64,000 nucleotides of DNA from Mansonella perstans (Eukaryota; Nematoda; Chromadorea; Rhabditida; Onchocercidae), in assembly GCA_037074765.1 (NCBI GenBank), contig JBAMDO010000188.1, positions 1-64,000 of the forward strand. The letters run 5' to 3'. The position numbers and the translations under genes are program-made. The notes below the pieces were generated by a model, which worked only from the letters and a program-made list of their open reading frames with translations, did not search any database and was not told where the DNA came from. Below are positions 14,201-25,288 of the stretch, piece by piece (the first letter of the stretch is position 1; each line of letters starts with the position of its first letter).

Positions 14201-14415
14201 TCATCCACATCTTTTTCTTCTTCTGTCTCAGTAGTGAGTGGGCTCATCAATAATGTATCCTTATCATTTTTGTATTTATTGCAATTTGATTGAATTATCT
14301 TCCATTTAATAGTAGTAGTAGCAGTGGTAGTGGTAGCAGTAGTAACACCAGTGGTAGTAATAGTAGTTGTTGTTACTGCTTGGGTAATCATAGAACTGTC
14401 AGTAATTTCATCCAT
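5268..14415 (-). CDS. pes-7: IQGAP-family actin/GTPase scaffold (PES-7-like), divergent and C-terminally short
   Basis: About 20 exons on the minus strand. Supported exons, N to C: 14012-14415 (ATG, Thr-rich), 13458-13614, 13230-13322 and 12901-13039 (CH domain: WLKECLHLDE, NGVLLAKLGHSFAP, RHTDNISLW, IYEGRNIKTVFSLFALAKYL); tentative 12475-12569; about 11909-12066; about 11285-11452 (IQ motif AAIKIQHWWRKHL); about 10590-10680; about 10222-10395; about 9853-10018; about 9262-9590 (GAP-related, SNREMMLLALLLAKYLQEEI); 8511-8774; 8175-8269; 7869-8030; 7354-7421; 7024-7177; 6639-6781; 6277-6408; 5669-5783; 5268-5405 (HYRKTREAELVTIRYL, then TGA). The order and motifs track animal IQGAPs, which crosslink actin, bind calmodulin and hold Rac/Cdc42-GTP without GTPase activation. 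Phases agree from exon 1 to 4 and through the last six. Exons between 12.5 and 9.2 kb are not fully resolved. Only one IQ motif is visible (four in mammals), no WW domain is seen, and the final beta-rich C-terminal segment is missing. Confidence 0.87.
9764..9865. repeat. 51-bp tandem duplication at an IQGAP exon edge
   Basis: Two imperfect 51-bp copies (9764-9814 and 9815-9865) share ATTTCAAGCCTT, CCGTTC and TATTTACCCATC-type blocks. The higher-coordinate copy overlaps the 3' end of the coding exon that ends with residues YFAQMM (minus strand), so donor-like GTAAAT and GTAAGG sites are each present twice. Confidence 0.85.
10790..10925. repeat. degenerate AT-rich tandem repeat, about 20-28 bp unit
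   Basis: Five or six variants of TTATAATTAAACTACATTA follow one another inside an IQGAP intron. Copies differ by substitutions and small indels. Confidence 0.7.
14285..14385. repeat. coding trinucleotide-like repeat (Thr-rich tract)
   Basis: On the minus strand this reads as runs of ACT/ACC/ACA codons giving TTTTITTTGVTTATTTTATTT near the N-terminus of the IQGAP-like protein (about residues 15-35). The tract is probably slippage-prone. It lies before the CH domain in a low-complexity region. Confidence 0.8.
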
Positions 14416-15634
14416 CTAGCAATTGATAAATTAACTACTTAATTTATTAAATTAGAAAAAACTGCAAAGTACAGCGAATGTTTAACATTTTTATATTCCC
14501 TTTAAAAAAGCTGGAATTCACTGTAGAGTATTTTTACTTGCATAAGAAAAGAATGAATCATTTAGAAATGAAATTATTTAAAAAAGGAAAAATTATATAA
14601 AATTTATTTCTTCATTAATGACACATTATTAGTCATCAAAAAATTTCACTCATTGCTACGTTGCAATTCGGATCAAAAGGATTAATGCCATAATAACTGG
14701 AATTTATGCGGGACTCGACACTTTACGACCTTTTATTTCGTACTTAATCAGATCAGGAGGATTAATGTCTTAAAAATGGGAATTTATGCAGAACTGGTTT
14801 ATTTAACAACCTTTTCATACATAAATATAATTCATTACTCAAGAATTCCGTATAATTCTTTTCCCGTAAATCATACATTGGCAATTTATAAAAAAGAAAA
14901 GTTATTACGAAGTTTCATAAATAAAAACAAAAAATGCTTTTTATTAATTTATGTAAACAAAAAAAAGAGAGAAAGAGATAAACTAAAAGTGAGGGAGTAT
15001 ATTTTACAAGAAATGTATAACTGTTTCTTGTAAAATTACACAAAAAAAAAGATGAAAATAAAATTGAAGAAAAAGGAAAGTTGAAAAATGAAAAAGACTG
15101 AGAGAAAAACTGAAAAGAATAAGATGGAAATATTTGAGTGAAATGAAAAACAAGGAAACAATCATTTATTGTAAAATGAAGAAAAGAAATGGTCAGTGAT
15201 AAGGTCGATATGGATCATAAATGAAAATGATAATATTATCAACTGATAATAGATGATTCATGAAATGACAAAACGCTTCAATCAATCGAACTTGTCCTTT
15301 TTCATTCATCTGTTCTAAAAGAAATGAAATGAAATGAAATAAAATAATAAAATGATAAATGAATTCTTTTATTGAATTCTATGAAAATTAAGAAATTATC
15401 GTCGTGTGTCGCATTGAAATGTTTATGTCACTCTTACAGTTTGATAAGTCATCCATCCATCCATTCGTCCTAAAATTTTGTTTATTCAAAAAAGATGAAA
15501 CATTAACAAATCAAACACAAATGTTCTTCACACCTTATTTGTATTTCGTTATCTTCCATCATTTTCCTTCCGCGTCTATTTCAAATGAACCATTTATCAT
15601 CACAAAAAGCAAATAATAATCCGATTATTCTTAC

Positions 15635-15745
15635 ATTTATTATCATTATCATTATTATTATCATTATTACTATTAAAATTATTATTATTGTTTATTGTTA
15701 TTATTGTTAGCACTATTATTATTAATATTATTTATTAATTTTTAT
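15635..15745. repeat. degenerate (ATT)n microsatellite
   Basis: Mostly ATT/ATC units (TTATTATCATTATT-like) over about 110 bp. No coding potential. Confidence 0.75.
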
Positions 15746-16997
15746 ATTTATATCCGTTTTTATATTTCTTACCTTCTTGTTTCATTCTTCATTTCTTTTC
15801 TCTTATCATTTTGATTTGATTTTATGTGATAAAGTTTATCAATCGTCTTAAATATTTGTTTTTGTTTATTTAAATCGGTTGTTTACTTGTTTCTTTTTTG
15901 ACAGCAATCATTGCTTCAATCAATTATATTTCGGTATGGTTGTTTGAAATTGCTTCTTCTTTTTAATTTTCAATTACTGGAAATTATGAAAATCCTATGC
16001 GTAAAATCAATAAATTTTAGATCAAAATTAAAAAGTTTTAAATCAATTTCTTCCTTTTTTTTTCTTCATTTTTCCTTCCAGTAGTTTACAATTACCTTCG
16101 GCTATTATAAAATGTTTTCTTGGCCTTTCTATTTCATTGGGTGCTTCGAATTCAATTGTATTAGGTTAGGACAATGTTTTTGCAAATTTTTTAGTTTCTT
16201 TTATACTATCTTTATTGTTTTTCACTTATCCAATTTCTCTGAGAGCTGCAAATATAGAATACAATATAAAGCACGTTAAACTCAGTAATCGATTAGATAA
16301 TCTATGTTGTATCTAATCATCGGATTCCAATCATTTTACATGCAGTAAAATATAAAGTTGAGGGAATGGATGATCCAATCGGCAAAATAGGATAAAAAAA
16401 AGAAATGCAAAATTGAGATAAATTACAGCATATATCTAACCTAAATTACAGCAGCAATAAGATATTATATATATAGTGATTTAATAATTATAGCATTTTT
16501 AATAGCTTAGGTTAAAGGTTACAACGTTTTAACATCAAGTTTTGCATGATAATATCAGAATTTCACTGTGTAATTGTCACTAGAAGCCTAATCCGAATAA
16601 TCTTTTCCTCGCTCTCGTCATTCTCCTCAAATCATTCATAAAATACTCAGAATTTAATGTATGTTTCTCAGTAGATAGATTAATCTTTGAACGTCTGATT
16701 ATGTATGCTTTTTTTTTTTGAAATACTATTTCAATTTTTATTTTTCAAATTTAATACTTGACTTAAATCCCCTCAGTTTTTCACGTGTATTATTACGCTT
16801 GTCCTTATATCAAATCAGGCATATTTTGCAGAATATAGGTTTAAATGAAGATTTATTATTTCTGCATGAGTGCCCATTAGATAATAGACATTTGTATGTT
16901 TGTGCATGCGTAGTATGCTTTCATAAATTTTAATTGCTAACTTTAAACACACTGAATTGCATGAATGAAAATGAGCGACAGACATGCGTGCGTGATG

Positions 16998-17240
16998 CAT
17001 CTCTTTGTATGTTTCCGTACGTGATGCATCTCTCTGTATGTTTGCGTGCGTGCGTGCATCTCTCTGTGTGTTTGCGTGCGTGCGTATATCTCTCTGTATG
17101 TTTGCGTGCGTGCGTGCGTGCGTGCGCGCATCTCTCTGTGTGTTTGCGTGCGTGCGTGCATCTCTTTGCATGTTTGCATGCGTGCGTACATCTCTCTCTA
17201 TGTTTGCGTGCGTCTGTGCGTGCTCGTGCATGTTGCGTGT
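16998..17240. repeat. GTGC-rich minisatellite, 30-bp period
   Basis: Seven units start with CATCTCT or a close variant at about 16998, 17027, 17057, 17087, 17129, 17159 and 17189. Each continues with TGTATGTTT and then (GCGT)n. Spacing is 29, 30, 30, 42, 30 and 30 bp; the long unit has three extra GCGT blocks. The array is far more GC-rich than its surroundings. The unit lacks stop codons in several frames and most spacings are multiples of three, so several overlapping ORFs on both strands are by-products. Confidence 0.9.
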
Positions 17241-18356
17241 AGAGTTTCTTCGAAAATATATGTGTGTATACGCGCATCTGTGTATTCTCGTGTATCGGTG
17301 TATCTGTGAGCTATCATATCTGTCACTATGTACTAATGGTTGTTCACTTTCAAATATCGTCTCTACCACTGTAAACTTCATTATATTTTGATTTTTATCG
17401 ATGACTTTTCAATTTCGCTACCCATTGCGCTTAACGTTGTGATTTAGAGAAGGGAAGTGACAGAAATGATAAAATAGTATTCCTTATTAGGAATAGAGAG
17501 AGTTGGAGATGCAAAAAAAGATAAATTCTAGACATTTAGGATTTTTTAAATAATTTAAAGAATTTACTAAATTGAGTGCTTAACTATGAAAATGTTGAAT
17601 TTTGTTCTTTTTCCAATTTTTCCTCTTCTTCCTCTTTCAATCTCATTATCTTTTTTCACTTTTTCTTTTTGCATTTTTTTTCCTCGTCAGTTGTGTGCGA
17701 TGTGATTGAAGTAAACTTTACAATAAAACTTTTGAAAAACATTTCATTTCATAAAAGTATTTGTGTTTTTTGTTGAGTCTATCATTACGTTTTTCAGTAT
17801 TTTAATTTCTCCTTAATATGCTATCATTTTCAATTCTAATCCTTTGATGAAGTAAAACTTTATTGAACTTTCATTAGTCGTGCTATTTTTTGACTTTTTT
17901 CCAAATTTTAAACATTTTCAAAAACTCGAAATTAGAAATTAATAATGAAAAAATTATAGCTAATAAATGTCATAGCATGCACATATCATAATGATTAATA
18001 AATGTTATTTCTTTAATTCTAATAACATTGTCGAATAATATGCGATAATTAAATTATTAAATAGTAGAATGAAAAGCATTTTAATTTCACTATTAAGACA
18101 ATGTTAAGTTTCTTTTAATGTTAATTTAATAGTTTTAAATAAACCATTAAGTAGTAGGATGATGTGAATTCTTTTTCCCTTTCTCTCATTTAATATTTAA
18201 TTGTTTTTTGTTTAATTTTAGTATTGTCTTAAAAGATCTATTGATTAGTTGATTCTTCCACTATTTTTTAACTATTTACATTTAATGAATTATTTATAAA
18301 TTTGATAATTAAAAGAAAAAAGTAATTTCTGTTTTTATGCACTTTCTGCACAGTAT

Positions 18357-18384
18357 TATATATACATATATATATATATATATG
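18357..18384. repeat. (TA)n microsatellite
   Basis: A nearly pure TA run interrupted by ATACATA, in intergenic DNA 0.4 kb upstream of the dehydrogenase start codon. Confidence 0.8.
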
Positions 18385-18773
18385 TACCGTGATTAAATCA
18401 TTAATCACTGAATTAAATCATTAACTTCTCTCGAAATTGGATAATTATATCATTGAATATCCTGAACTTAATCTTACATGATTAGTATTCTTCATTGAAA
18501 TTCATGAAATTTTGAAAGAGTTGGAATGCATTCTGAAACTGAATTTTCATGTCGCGTCAATTTTAAAACTTTTAATTAAATTCTTTATGGTACTGTCCTT
18601 TTAATATATTTATGCTATGATAACGAACTGCTGATTTCACTGTCATTCTGTTCATATCTACAATAATCTATTTAAAAGCGAATTTTTAAAAGAAAAATGG
18701 AAAGTTTTCAATTTTCAAATAATTCTTTAAGCCGTGGAACAAGCGTAATTGTCTGCATTATTGAAATAACGTC

Positions 18774-21700
18774 ATGATATGGTGGCGTGGTAAAATATTT
18801 TCTGGTGCAAATTTACGACGTCTGCTAATCATTAGTGGTGGTACTGGTATAGCAGTTACTGCAGCAGTTTCATTATTACAAACTGATTTAAATGGTTCAG
18901 CTCATCTTCGTACAGTGTTGGTAAATTATTTAAAAAACTTTTCCATAATTTGTTGAAAATTTAATTTCGGGAAGAACCACTTTTTTCTTCAGCAATTATT
19001 TTTAAACGAATTCATGTATATTATCATAATTGAATATTAATAATAATTAATATTTTATACTTACGTAGCACCTTAAAATTTTGATTTTCTAATTTAAATA
19101 TCAGTTACTTATAAATTTCATGGTAATACTCATTACAGGCGAATAATGAAGATATTCACATCCAACTTAACAAACGACTTTCTGGACAGCTGCCTACACG
19201 GAACGATTTAATTAACGTATGTTAATGCTACATATACAACTGTATTTTACATAAATTGTAAAAATTTTTGAATTAATTATTTTCTTATCAACTTATTTTA
19301 AAGTATTCTTTTTTTAACAAAAAATTTCATAATTTTATTATTTAGTCGCTCAAACAAGACAAATTTGATGTCCTAGTAATTGGTGGCGGTGCTACTGGTG
19401 CTGGTGTTGCTTTGGACGCACAAACTCGAGGTATGAGAAAATAAATAAATTTGAATTTGGATGAATCAGAAATAAAAAAACCAGCTTATTTCTCTTTTTT
19501 AAATACTGCTATATGATTCCACAGTTATCATTTAGTTCAATAAAATGGTATAGTTTTGGAAGTTCTGGGGAAGTGATACAGTAGATTAGGTTAACATCTG
19601 TTTATTTTATTCTTAATATTAATATTGCTTAATTATTGTTAATTGTCTTAATATTGCAATTTCACCATCATTTTGCATATTTATTGATTTTTAAGATTGC
19701 ATTATAATGAATATAATTTAACTAGTAGTAGAAAAACAGAAACATTGAGAATAAAAATGGTAAAAATGAAAAAAAATGGATGAGTTTCCAATTTTAGAAA
19801 AACGTTTCAGCATATATTATTCATATTATTGCATTCATTTCAGTTTTATTTCAAATGGTTCTTTTTGTTCAAAAGGAAGAATCCACGTTTTTATTTATGA
19901 ATCATAAAAGAATTTATGAATCTTAAATTTTATTCCAGAATCATAAAAAATTTCAAAAATGCATTGAAAAATTCCAGGTCTCAAGACAGCTTTAATTGAA
20001 TTGGATGATTTTTCGAGTGGAACAAGCTCAAGAAGTACAAAATTGATACATGGTGGTGTACGTTATCTCCAAGCAGCAATATTTGGTTTGGATATCGAGC
20101 AATATCGGATGGTTAAGGAAGCTCTCTTCGAGCGTGCTAATCTTATTCATTGTGCACCTCATCTATCATATCCATTACCGATTATGTTACCTATTTACAA
20201 GTAACTTTTATAATATATTTCATTCAATCTTCTTAACTTATTTCATATAATTAACAGATTCCTATAAATGTTGTTAATATTAGTACACATTTGATAATTG
20301 CTTCATCTTTAATCCAAATCAAATCACTTTAAGTGAATGAAAGAATTGAAACATTTGAAATATGCGTGATAGAAACAAAGTTGATTAGAATGACAAAAAA
20401 AGGAAAAAATTACGTTATATAGTGCTAAATCTTTGTAACTGAATTCCAAACGCAATTGTCAGATTATTCAGTGCAGTCTGTTTGTAGTAGTGAGAAATCT
20501 TACTCAGTAAACACATCGTTTATAAGTATTTCGGTAACTCTCTCTTATATGGCCCTTACACTAGAATATTTCTACAATTTACTTAAATTTCTAATATGCA
20601 TATTTTGTCGGAAATTCTATATTTTCAAACTTTAACTTGCCAGAAATGGCCAGATTAATCTTGAGTCATATGATTTTACAACTATTCTGTGGATTGTATA
20701 TTTCAGATTATGGCAATTACCATACTATTGGTGTGGTATAAAAGCATACGATATTGTTTCCGGTCGAAGAGTACTAAAAAAGTCTTGTTATATAAGTAAG
20801 ACGCAAGCACTAGAGCTTTTCCCGATGTTGAAAAAAGAATCTTTAGTTGGTGCTTTGATATATTATGATGGTTAGTTGGTTAAACATTTAATTTTAAACA
20901 GTTTTTCTGAAATTTTGTTTTGAATCTCTTTACGAAAGTTTATAAATATGTTTAGTCCCTTGTTGTAAGATTAGTAAATTAGAAATTTTTGTAACGAGTC
21001 TTTTCGATTATTTAATTTAATGAATTTTTATTTGGAACTTAGAACTTAAATTTTTAGTTTGGAAATTATTCGTCATTATTATTGTTATTGCTGTTATTGG
21101 TTTAGAAACAAGGAATAGAAATAGGAGAAAAACAAACCTGTAAGCCAAATATCATTTCAGGTCAACATAATGATTCTCGAATGAATATTGCAATAATTTT
21201 ATCCGCAATACGTCATGGCGCGAAAGCTGTTAATCATGTTAAAGTTAGCAAACTGCTGAAAAATGTAGAAGGTATGGTATGCGGTGCTCATGTTGTTGAT
21301 ACTGTAAGTTAAGTTTTGCACATTTGTTTAACAAAATTGAATTAGTTCGAAATGAAGTTCTTAAATCAGCAATAATAGATCTAAATTAAACGACAAAATA
21401 TCAGTGCTAAACAAATGCTTGCAAGAAAATCATTCTTGGATTTTTCCAGTTTGTGCAGTGTCTAGCATAGTGTGTATGATTTAAACGGATTTAAAAAAAT
21501 TATAGAGATCTAGATATCAATTTCACTTCCAGTTAACTGGTGAAGAATGGGATGTAAAAGCTAAAGCTGTAGTAAATGCTACCGGTCCCTTCACTGATTC
21601 AATTCGTTTAATGGCCGACCCAGACAGTACACCGATATGTCAACCATCGGCTGGTGTCCATATTGTGCTTCCTGGGTATTACAGGTTAGTTAGCTTAAAA

Positions 21701-24556
21701 ATATTTTAGATCAATTATTCAATGAGATTTGTTTTTGGGAATTTTCTTAGCAAGCACTTTTCCTATCATAATCGTTTTATCTCTTGTTACCGTCATTGCT
21801 ACCAGTATTGATTTTAAACAGTGTTCTGTGGATTAATAATGTAAATACTTAAATATCTCGAAATGATTAAATAAAATAAGTTTTAGTCCATCTTCGACAG
21901 GTCTACTTGATCCTTCGACAAGTGATGGCCGTGTGATATTCTTCCTTCCATGGCAGCGTATGACCGTAGCAGGAACAACGGATGCACCGGTAGAACTTAC
22001 TTTTCATCCGTCCCCAAGTGACGTTGACATTGAATTCATTCTTCGAGAAATAAGGAATTATCTTTCAAGTGACGTTAGTGGTATGAATTTTGCGAAGTTT
22101 TCGTTAGATTTCTGTTTTGAATTTTTGAATTTCAACTCGTAGAACAGAATTATGTCAATTTCGGCAAATTTCGATTCCAAGAAATGAAATGTGATTTCAG
22201 TTCGTAGAGGTGACGTAATGAGTGCATGGTCAGGTTTAAGGCCACTGGTAAGAGACCCTAATAAAAAAGATACAAAATCATTGGCACGCAATCACATTAT
22301 TGAAGTTTCAAAAAGTGGATTGGTGACAATTGCAGGTTTGAAATATCTCATCGTTGTTTCAAATTTCTCATCTTATAGCGACTTCACATTATTCCCCAAG
22401 CGGCTATACTTTCATTATTTCTTGAGTGGGAACTTTTCCATACCAGGTGCTGGTAAATCTCACACTGATCAACAAAATTTAAATTCTTTTTTTTTATTGC
22501 ATTTTAGGTGGAAAATGGACAACATACAGACATATGGCTGAAGAGACGGTGGACAAAGTAATTGAAGTTGCGAATTTACAACCAGTGCGAGAATGTGTCA
22601 CAGCCGGGCTACTACTTGAAGGAGCACATAACTGGGATCCACTACTACATATCCGTCTCGTGCAAGATTATGGTCTCGACGAAGACGTACACTTTTTCAG
22701 TTAATTTTTAGGTTTCATCTAGGATTTAATGTTTCGACGGAATAGGAATATGAAGAACTTTTTTCTTGGAAATCTTAAATTGATTTTTTAGAAGTGATTT
22801 TCAGGTTGCACGACATTTGGCTTCAACATATGGTGATAAAGCATTTGCAGTTGCCAGAATGTCAGCGATTACCGGGAAACGGTGGCCAATTGTTGGACAT
22901 CGATTACATTCAGAATTTCCTTATATTGAAGCTGAGGTTTTTTCTTCCCAATTTCCTCTTGCAGTTATCAATATTTGTCTTTCGAGTTATTTATCCATCA
23001 TATATAGCTTTGTAAGAAAAGAACTGTTCAACAGATTCTGTCGTCCATTCTGCCATCCTAAAATGTCAGCCGTTAAATAACTTCATCTGATCATCTGATT
23101 ACTCTAATTTTTAAACTTACTAGCAAGCGAACTTTGGACAAGTAAAGCATTGTTTCAGGTGAAATATGCTATGAAAGAATATGCTTGCACCGCTGTTGAC
23201 GTAATTGCTCGTCGTTTACGTTTAGCATTTCTAAATAGTTATGCAGCGTATGAAGCGCTTGATAAAGTCGTAGATATTATGAGTGGAGAATTGAAATGGT
23301 CAGAAGCAGAGAAAAAGGTATGTGTTTTTTTGATAATGAAGGTAAAGTTAATTCATGAGAGGAAGATAATAAATTGATAGTAATAAATCTTTCTATATTT
23401 TAAAATACGTAATGATATGATAATTATTTCAAGACTTACATTTATAGTACTTTTAAGTGATAATGAAAATGCTGAGTTTTATGTAATAGTCGAAAAATTA
23501 TTAAATTTTTTTATCCTGTATCAGAAATTTTCACTCATCGACTAAAATTATCACCTATCGCATGCAGAATTAATCAGTTACGTACGAGGTGCTTGACATG
23601 TTATTTGAAAACTGATCAATGCATTGAGCAGATTAAATGCAAAATATGTTTGATAGAACCACAACTTTTGTACGACGGTTTGTTTCAGAACCAATTGAAA
23701 ATGGCTCGCGAATTTATTGAGGTAGAAATGGGCCTGAATGCTCGTCAACATTCACTTTCTTCGGCACCAATAAACTTAACAGAGGAAGAAATGCAAGCAG
23801 CCCGAGAACGCTTTCAAGCATTAGATAAAGAAAATAAAGGGCACATAACATTGAATGATCTTAGGCGTCATTTCCAGGTGACATTTAGTTATGTTCTCAG
23901 CAATTACAGAATATTGTTTGGAACAATAACGTATGCCTGAAAGTGAAATTATAGAAATAATTTTTTTAAAGATAATTTTATGTAGGAACCGTGTATTAAC
24001 CTTCAATCATATTATTATGGAAAAAGTATGAAAAAATTTTTCTTAATTTGTTTATTCAATGAATTTGATTTGTATTTTTTCTTTACAGAAACACGGTAGT
24101 AAAATAGATGAAAGTTTACTTCATGAGCTACTCAATGAAGTTGATCTGAATAAAAATGGCGAAATTGATCAGAATGAATTTTTCCAAGTAAGTTCAGTCA
24201 GTGATACTTATTTTAACTATTTGGAATCATCAGTAATATCTTACTTATAGTCATTTTTGCTGTCTGTCCATTTAAAATTCACTACAATAGGTCCGTCGAT
24301 GTAACGCATTTTAATGCGAGTGTTAACATTCTAACTATTCAGTAATAATGAATTATAATCACACAAAATTTATTTGACTTGAATTGAAAAGATTGGTTTG
24401 CTGGAAAAATTATTTTAGCTTATTATATCGTTATAATTATTTCAGTTGTATAATGGACTAAAAGGTGGACAGATAGCGCAGAGTCGGCTAGCACGATATT
24501 TGGATGAATTCGAGCCGATGCCAGTGTCAGTCTTACGCTCAGGAGGCGGAATTTAA
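18774..24556 (+). CDS. GPD2: mitochondrial glycerol-3-phosphate dehydrogenase (FAD-dependent)
   Basis: Fifteen exons join in phase to a 729-aa protein, close to the usual 727 aa: 18774-18920, 19139-19216, 19346-19430, 19978-20200, 20707-20870, 21161-21303, 21533-21684, 21887-22080, 22201-22335, 22508-22686, 22805-22936, 23159-23317, 23689-23877, 24089-24187, 24446-24556. The N-terminus is basic with a hydrophobic stretch (LLIISGGTGIAVTAAV) that fits inner-membrane targeting. Exon 3 has the FAD Rossmann motif VLVIGGGATGAGVALDA; exon 4 has SSRSTKLIHGGVRYL; exon 6 DSRMNIAIILSAIRHGA; exon 7 VNATGPFTD; exon 8 FFLPWQRMTVAGTTDAP. Exons 13-14 encode two EF hands: the first loop (DKENKGHITLND) is imperfect, the second (DLNKNGEIDQNE) is canonical. 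The enzyme oxidises glycerol-3-phosphate to dihydroxyacetone phosphate on the outer face of the inner membrane and passes electrons to ubiquinone; the EF hands suggest calcium activation. No break or missing core motif was seen. Confidence 0.97.
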
Positions 24557-24581
24557 TTCAGTTTAATTTTTTCAAAACTTA

Positions 24582-24587
24582 AATAAA
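24582..24587 (+). terminator. polyadenylation signal AATAAA
   Basis: A canonical AATAAA lies 26 bases after the TAA stop of the glycerophosphate dehydrogenase gene, a typical distance for a nematode 3' UTR. Confidence 0.7.
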
Positions 24588-24875
24588 TGGGCATATTTTT
24601 TAAAATATATTAGGGTTCTTTATTTAAATTATTTGACTTGCTGAACTAGATATGAACTAAACAAAAGTCAGAACTTTTCAAAATTCCAAATAAAACAAAA
24701 AAAAAATCTTAAATTAACCTTTTACTATCATATTTCTTGAAAAATGACTTTTTCGTGTCCTAGATTGGGATACAAAAGATTTTCCCATTATGGTTTGATT
24801 TTTAATTTTTAATAATTATTTTGGAAATAAATTTTATCGACTTTATCAGTTTTTATCATTTCTCAAACTGTATAG

Positions 24876-24940
24876 TTTCTTTTGTTTGCTGATAATGTTT
24901 GATAGTGTTATTTCTTTTTGTTTGCTGATAATGTTTGATA
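24876..24940. repeat. short tandem duplication, 35-36-bp period
   Basis: TGTTTGCTGATAATGTTTGA with flanking TTTCTTT occurs at 24876-24904 and again at 24911-24940, just past the 3' end of the dehydrogenase gene. Confidence 0.85.
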
Positions 24941-25230
24941 ATTTGAGAATATTATAAGTTGCAGTGACGATATTTACGATTCATGATAGGTTTTTTATTA
25001 TCCTCTATATTGCTTTCTTTTTATTTTTCGTGATAGTTTGTTTTTGTTATCAGTATTTCTGTCTTTATTTATTTTTTGACATTTAAATGCTTTGTATTGA
25101 ATCTAGTCATGAAACGTAGATCGCATAGTAAATTCATCCATTATTTAACACTTTTACTAGAATTTGATATATTCAAATTCGGTAATTTTCCTTCAGCTTT
25201 TTTGCTTCTTTAAAGTTTTACTATTCTTAT

Positions 25231-25288
25231 TGCTTCAATTGCTTTATCACAAAGTCTTATTCTATCCTGCTTCAATTGCTTTATCACA
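25231..25288. repeat. short tandem duplication, 37-bp period
   Basis: The 21-mer starting TGCTTCAATTGC occurs at 25231-25251 and at 25268-25288 without mismatch. Confidence 0.85.

Larger units (their letters stand above)
14416..18773. other. 4.4-kb intergenic region between divergent genes
   Basis: It separates the start of the IQGAP gene (-) from the start of the glycerophosphate dehydrogenase gene (+), so both promoters should lie here. It holds a Ser/Lys-poor AT-rich background, an (ATT)n-rich patch at about 15640-15740, a GTGC-rich minisatellite at 16998-17240 and a (TA)n run at about 18357-18384. No gene is supported. Confidence 0.6.

Noticed and set aside
16998..17240. Possible CRISPR-like array (repeats with spacers)
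   Set aside because: The units are directly adjacent, degenerate and GTGC-based with no unique spacers, and the DNA is eukaryotic.
16815..17391. Several overlapping ORFs (up to 188 codons) with His/Arg/Thr/Cys-rich repeats
   Set aside because: They arise from one stop-free minisatellite read in different frames on both strands; no splice or start context favours any of them.
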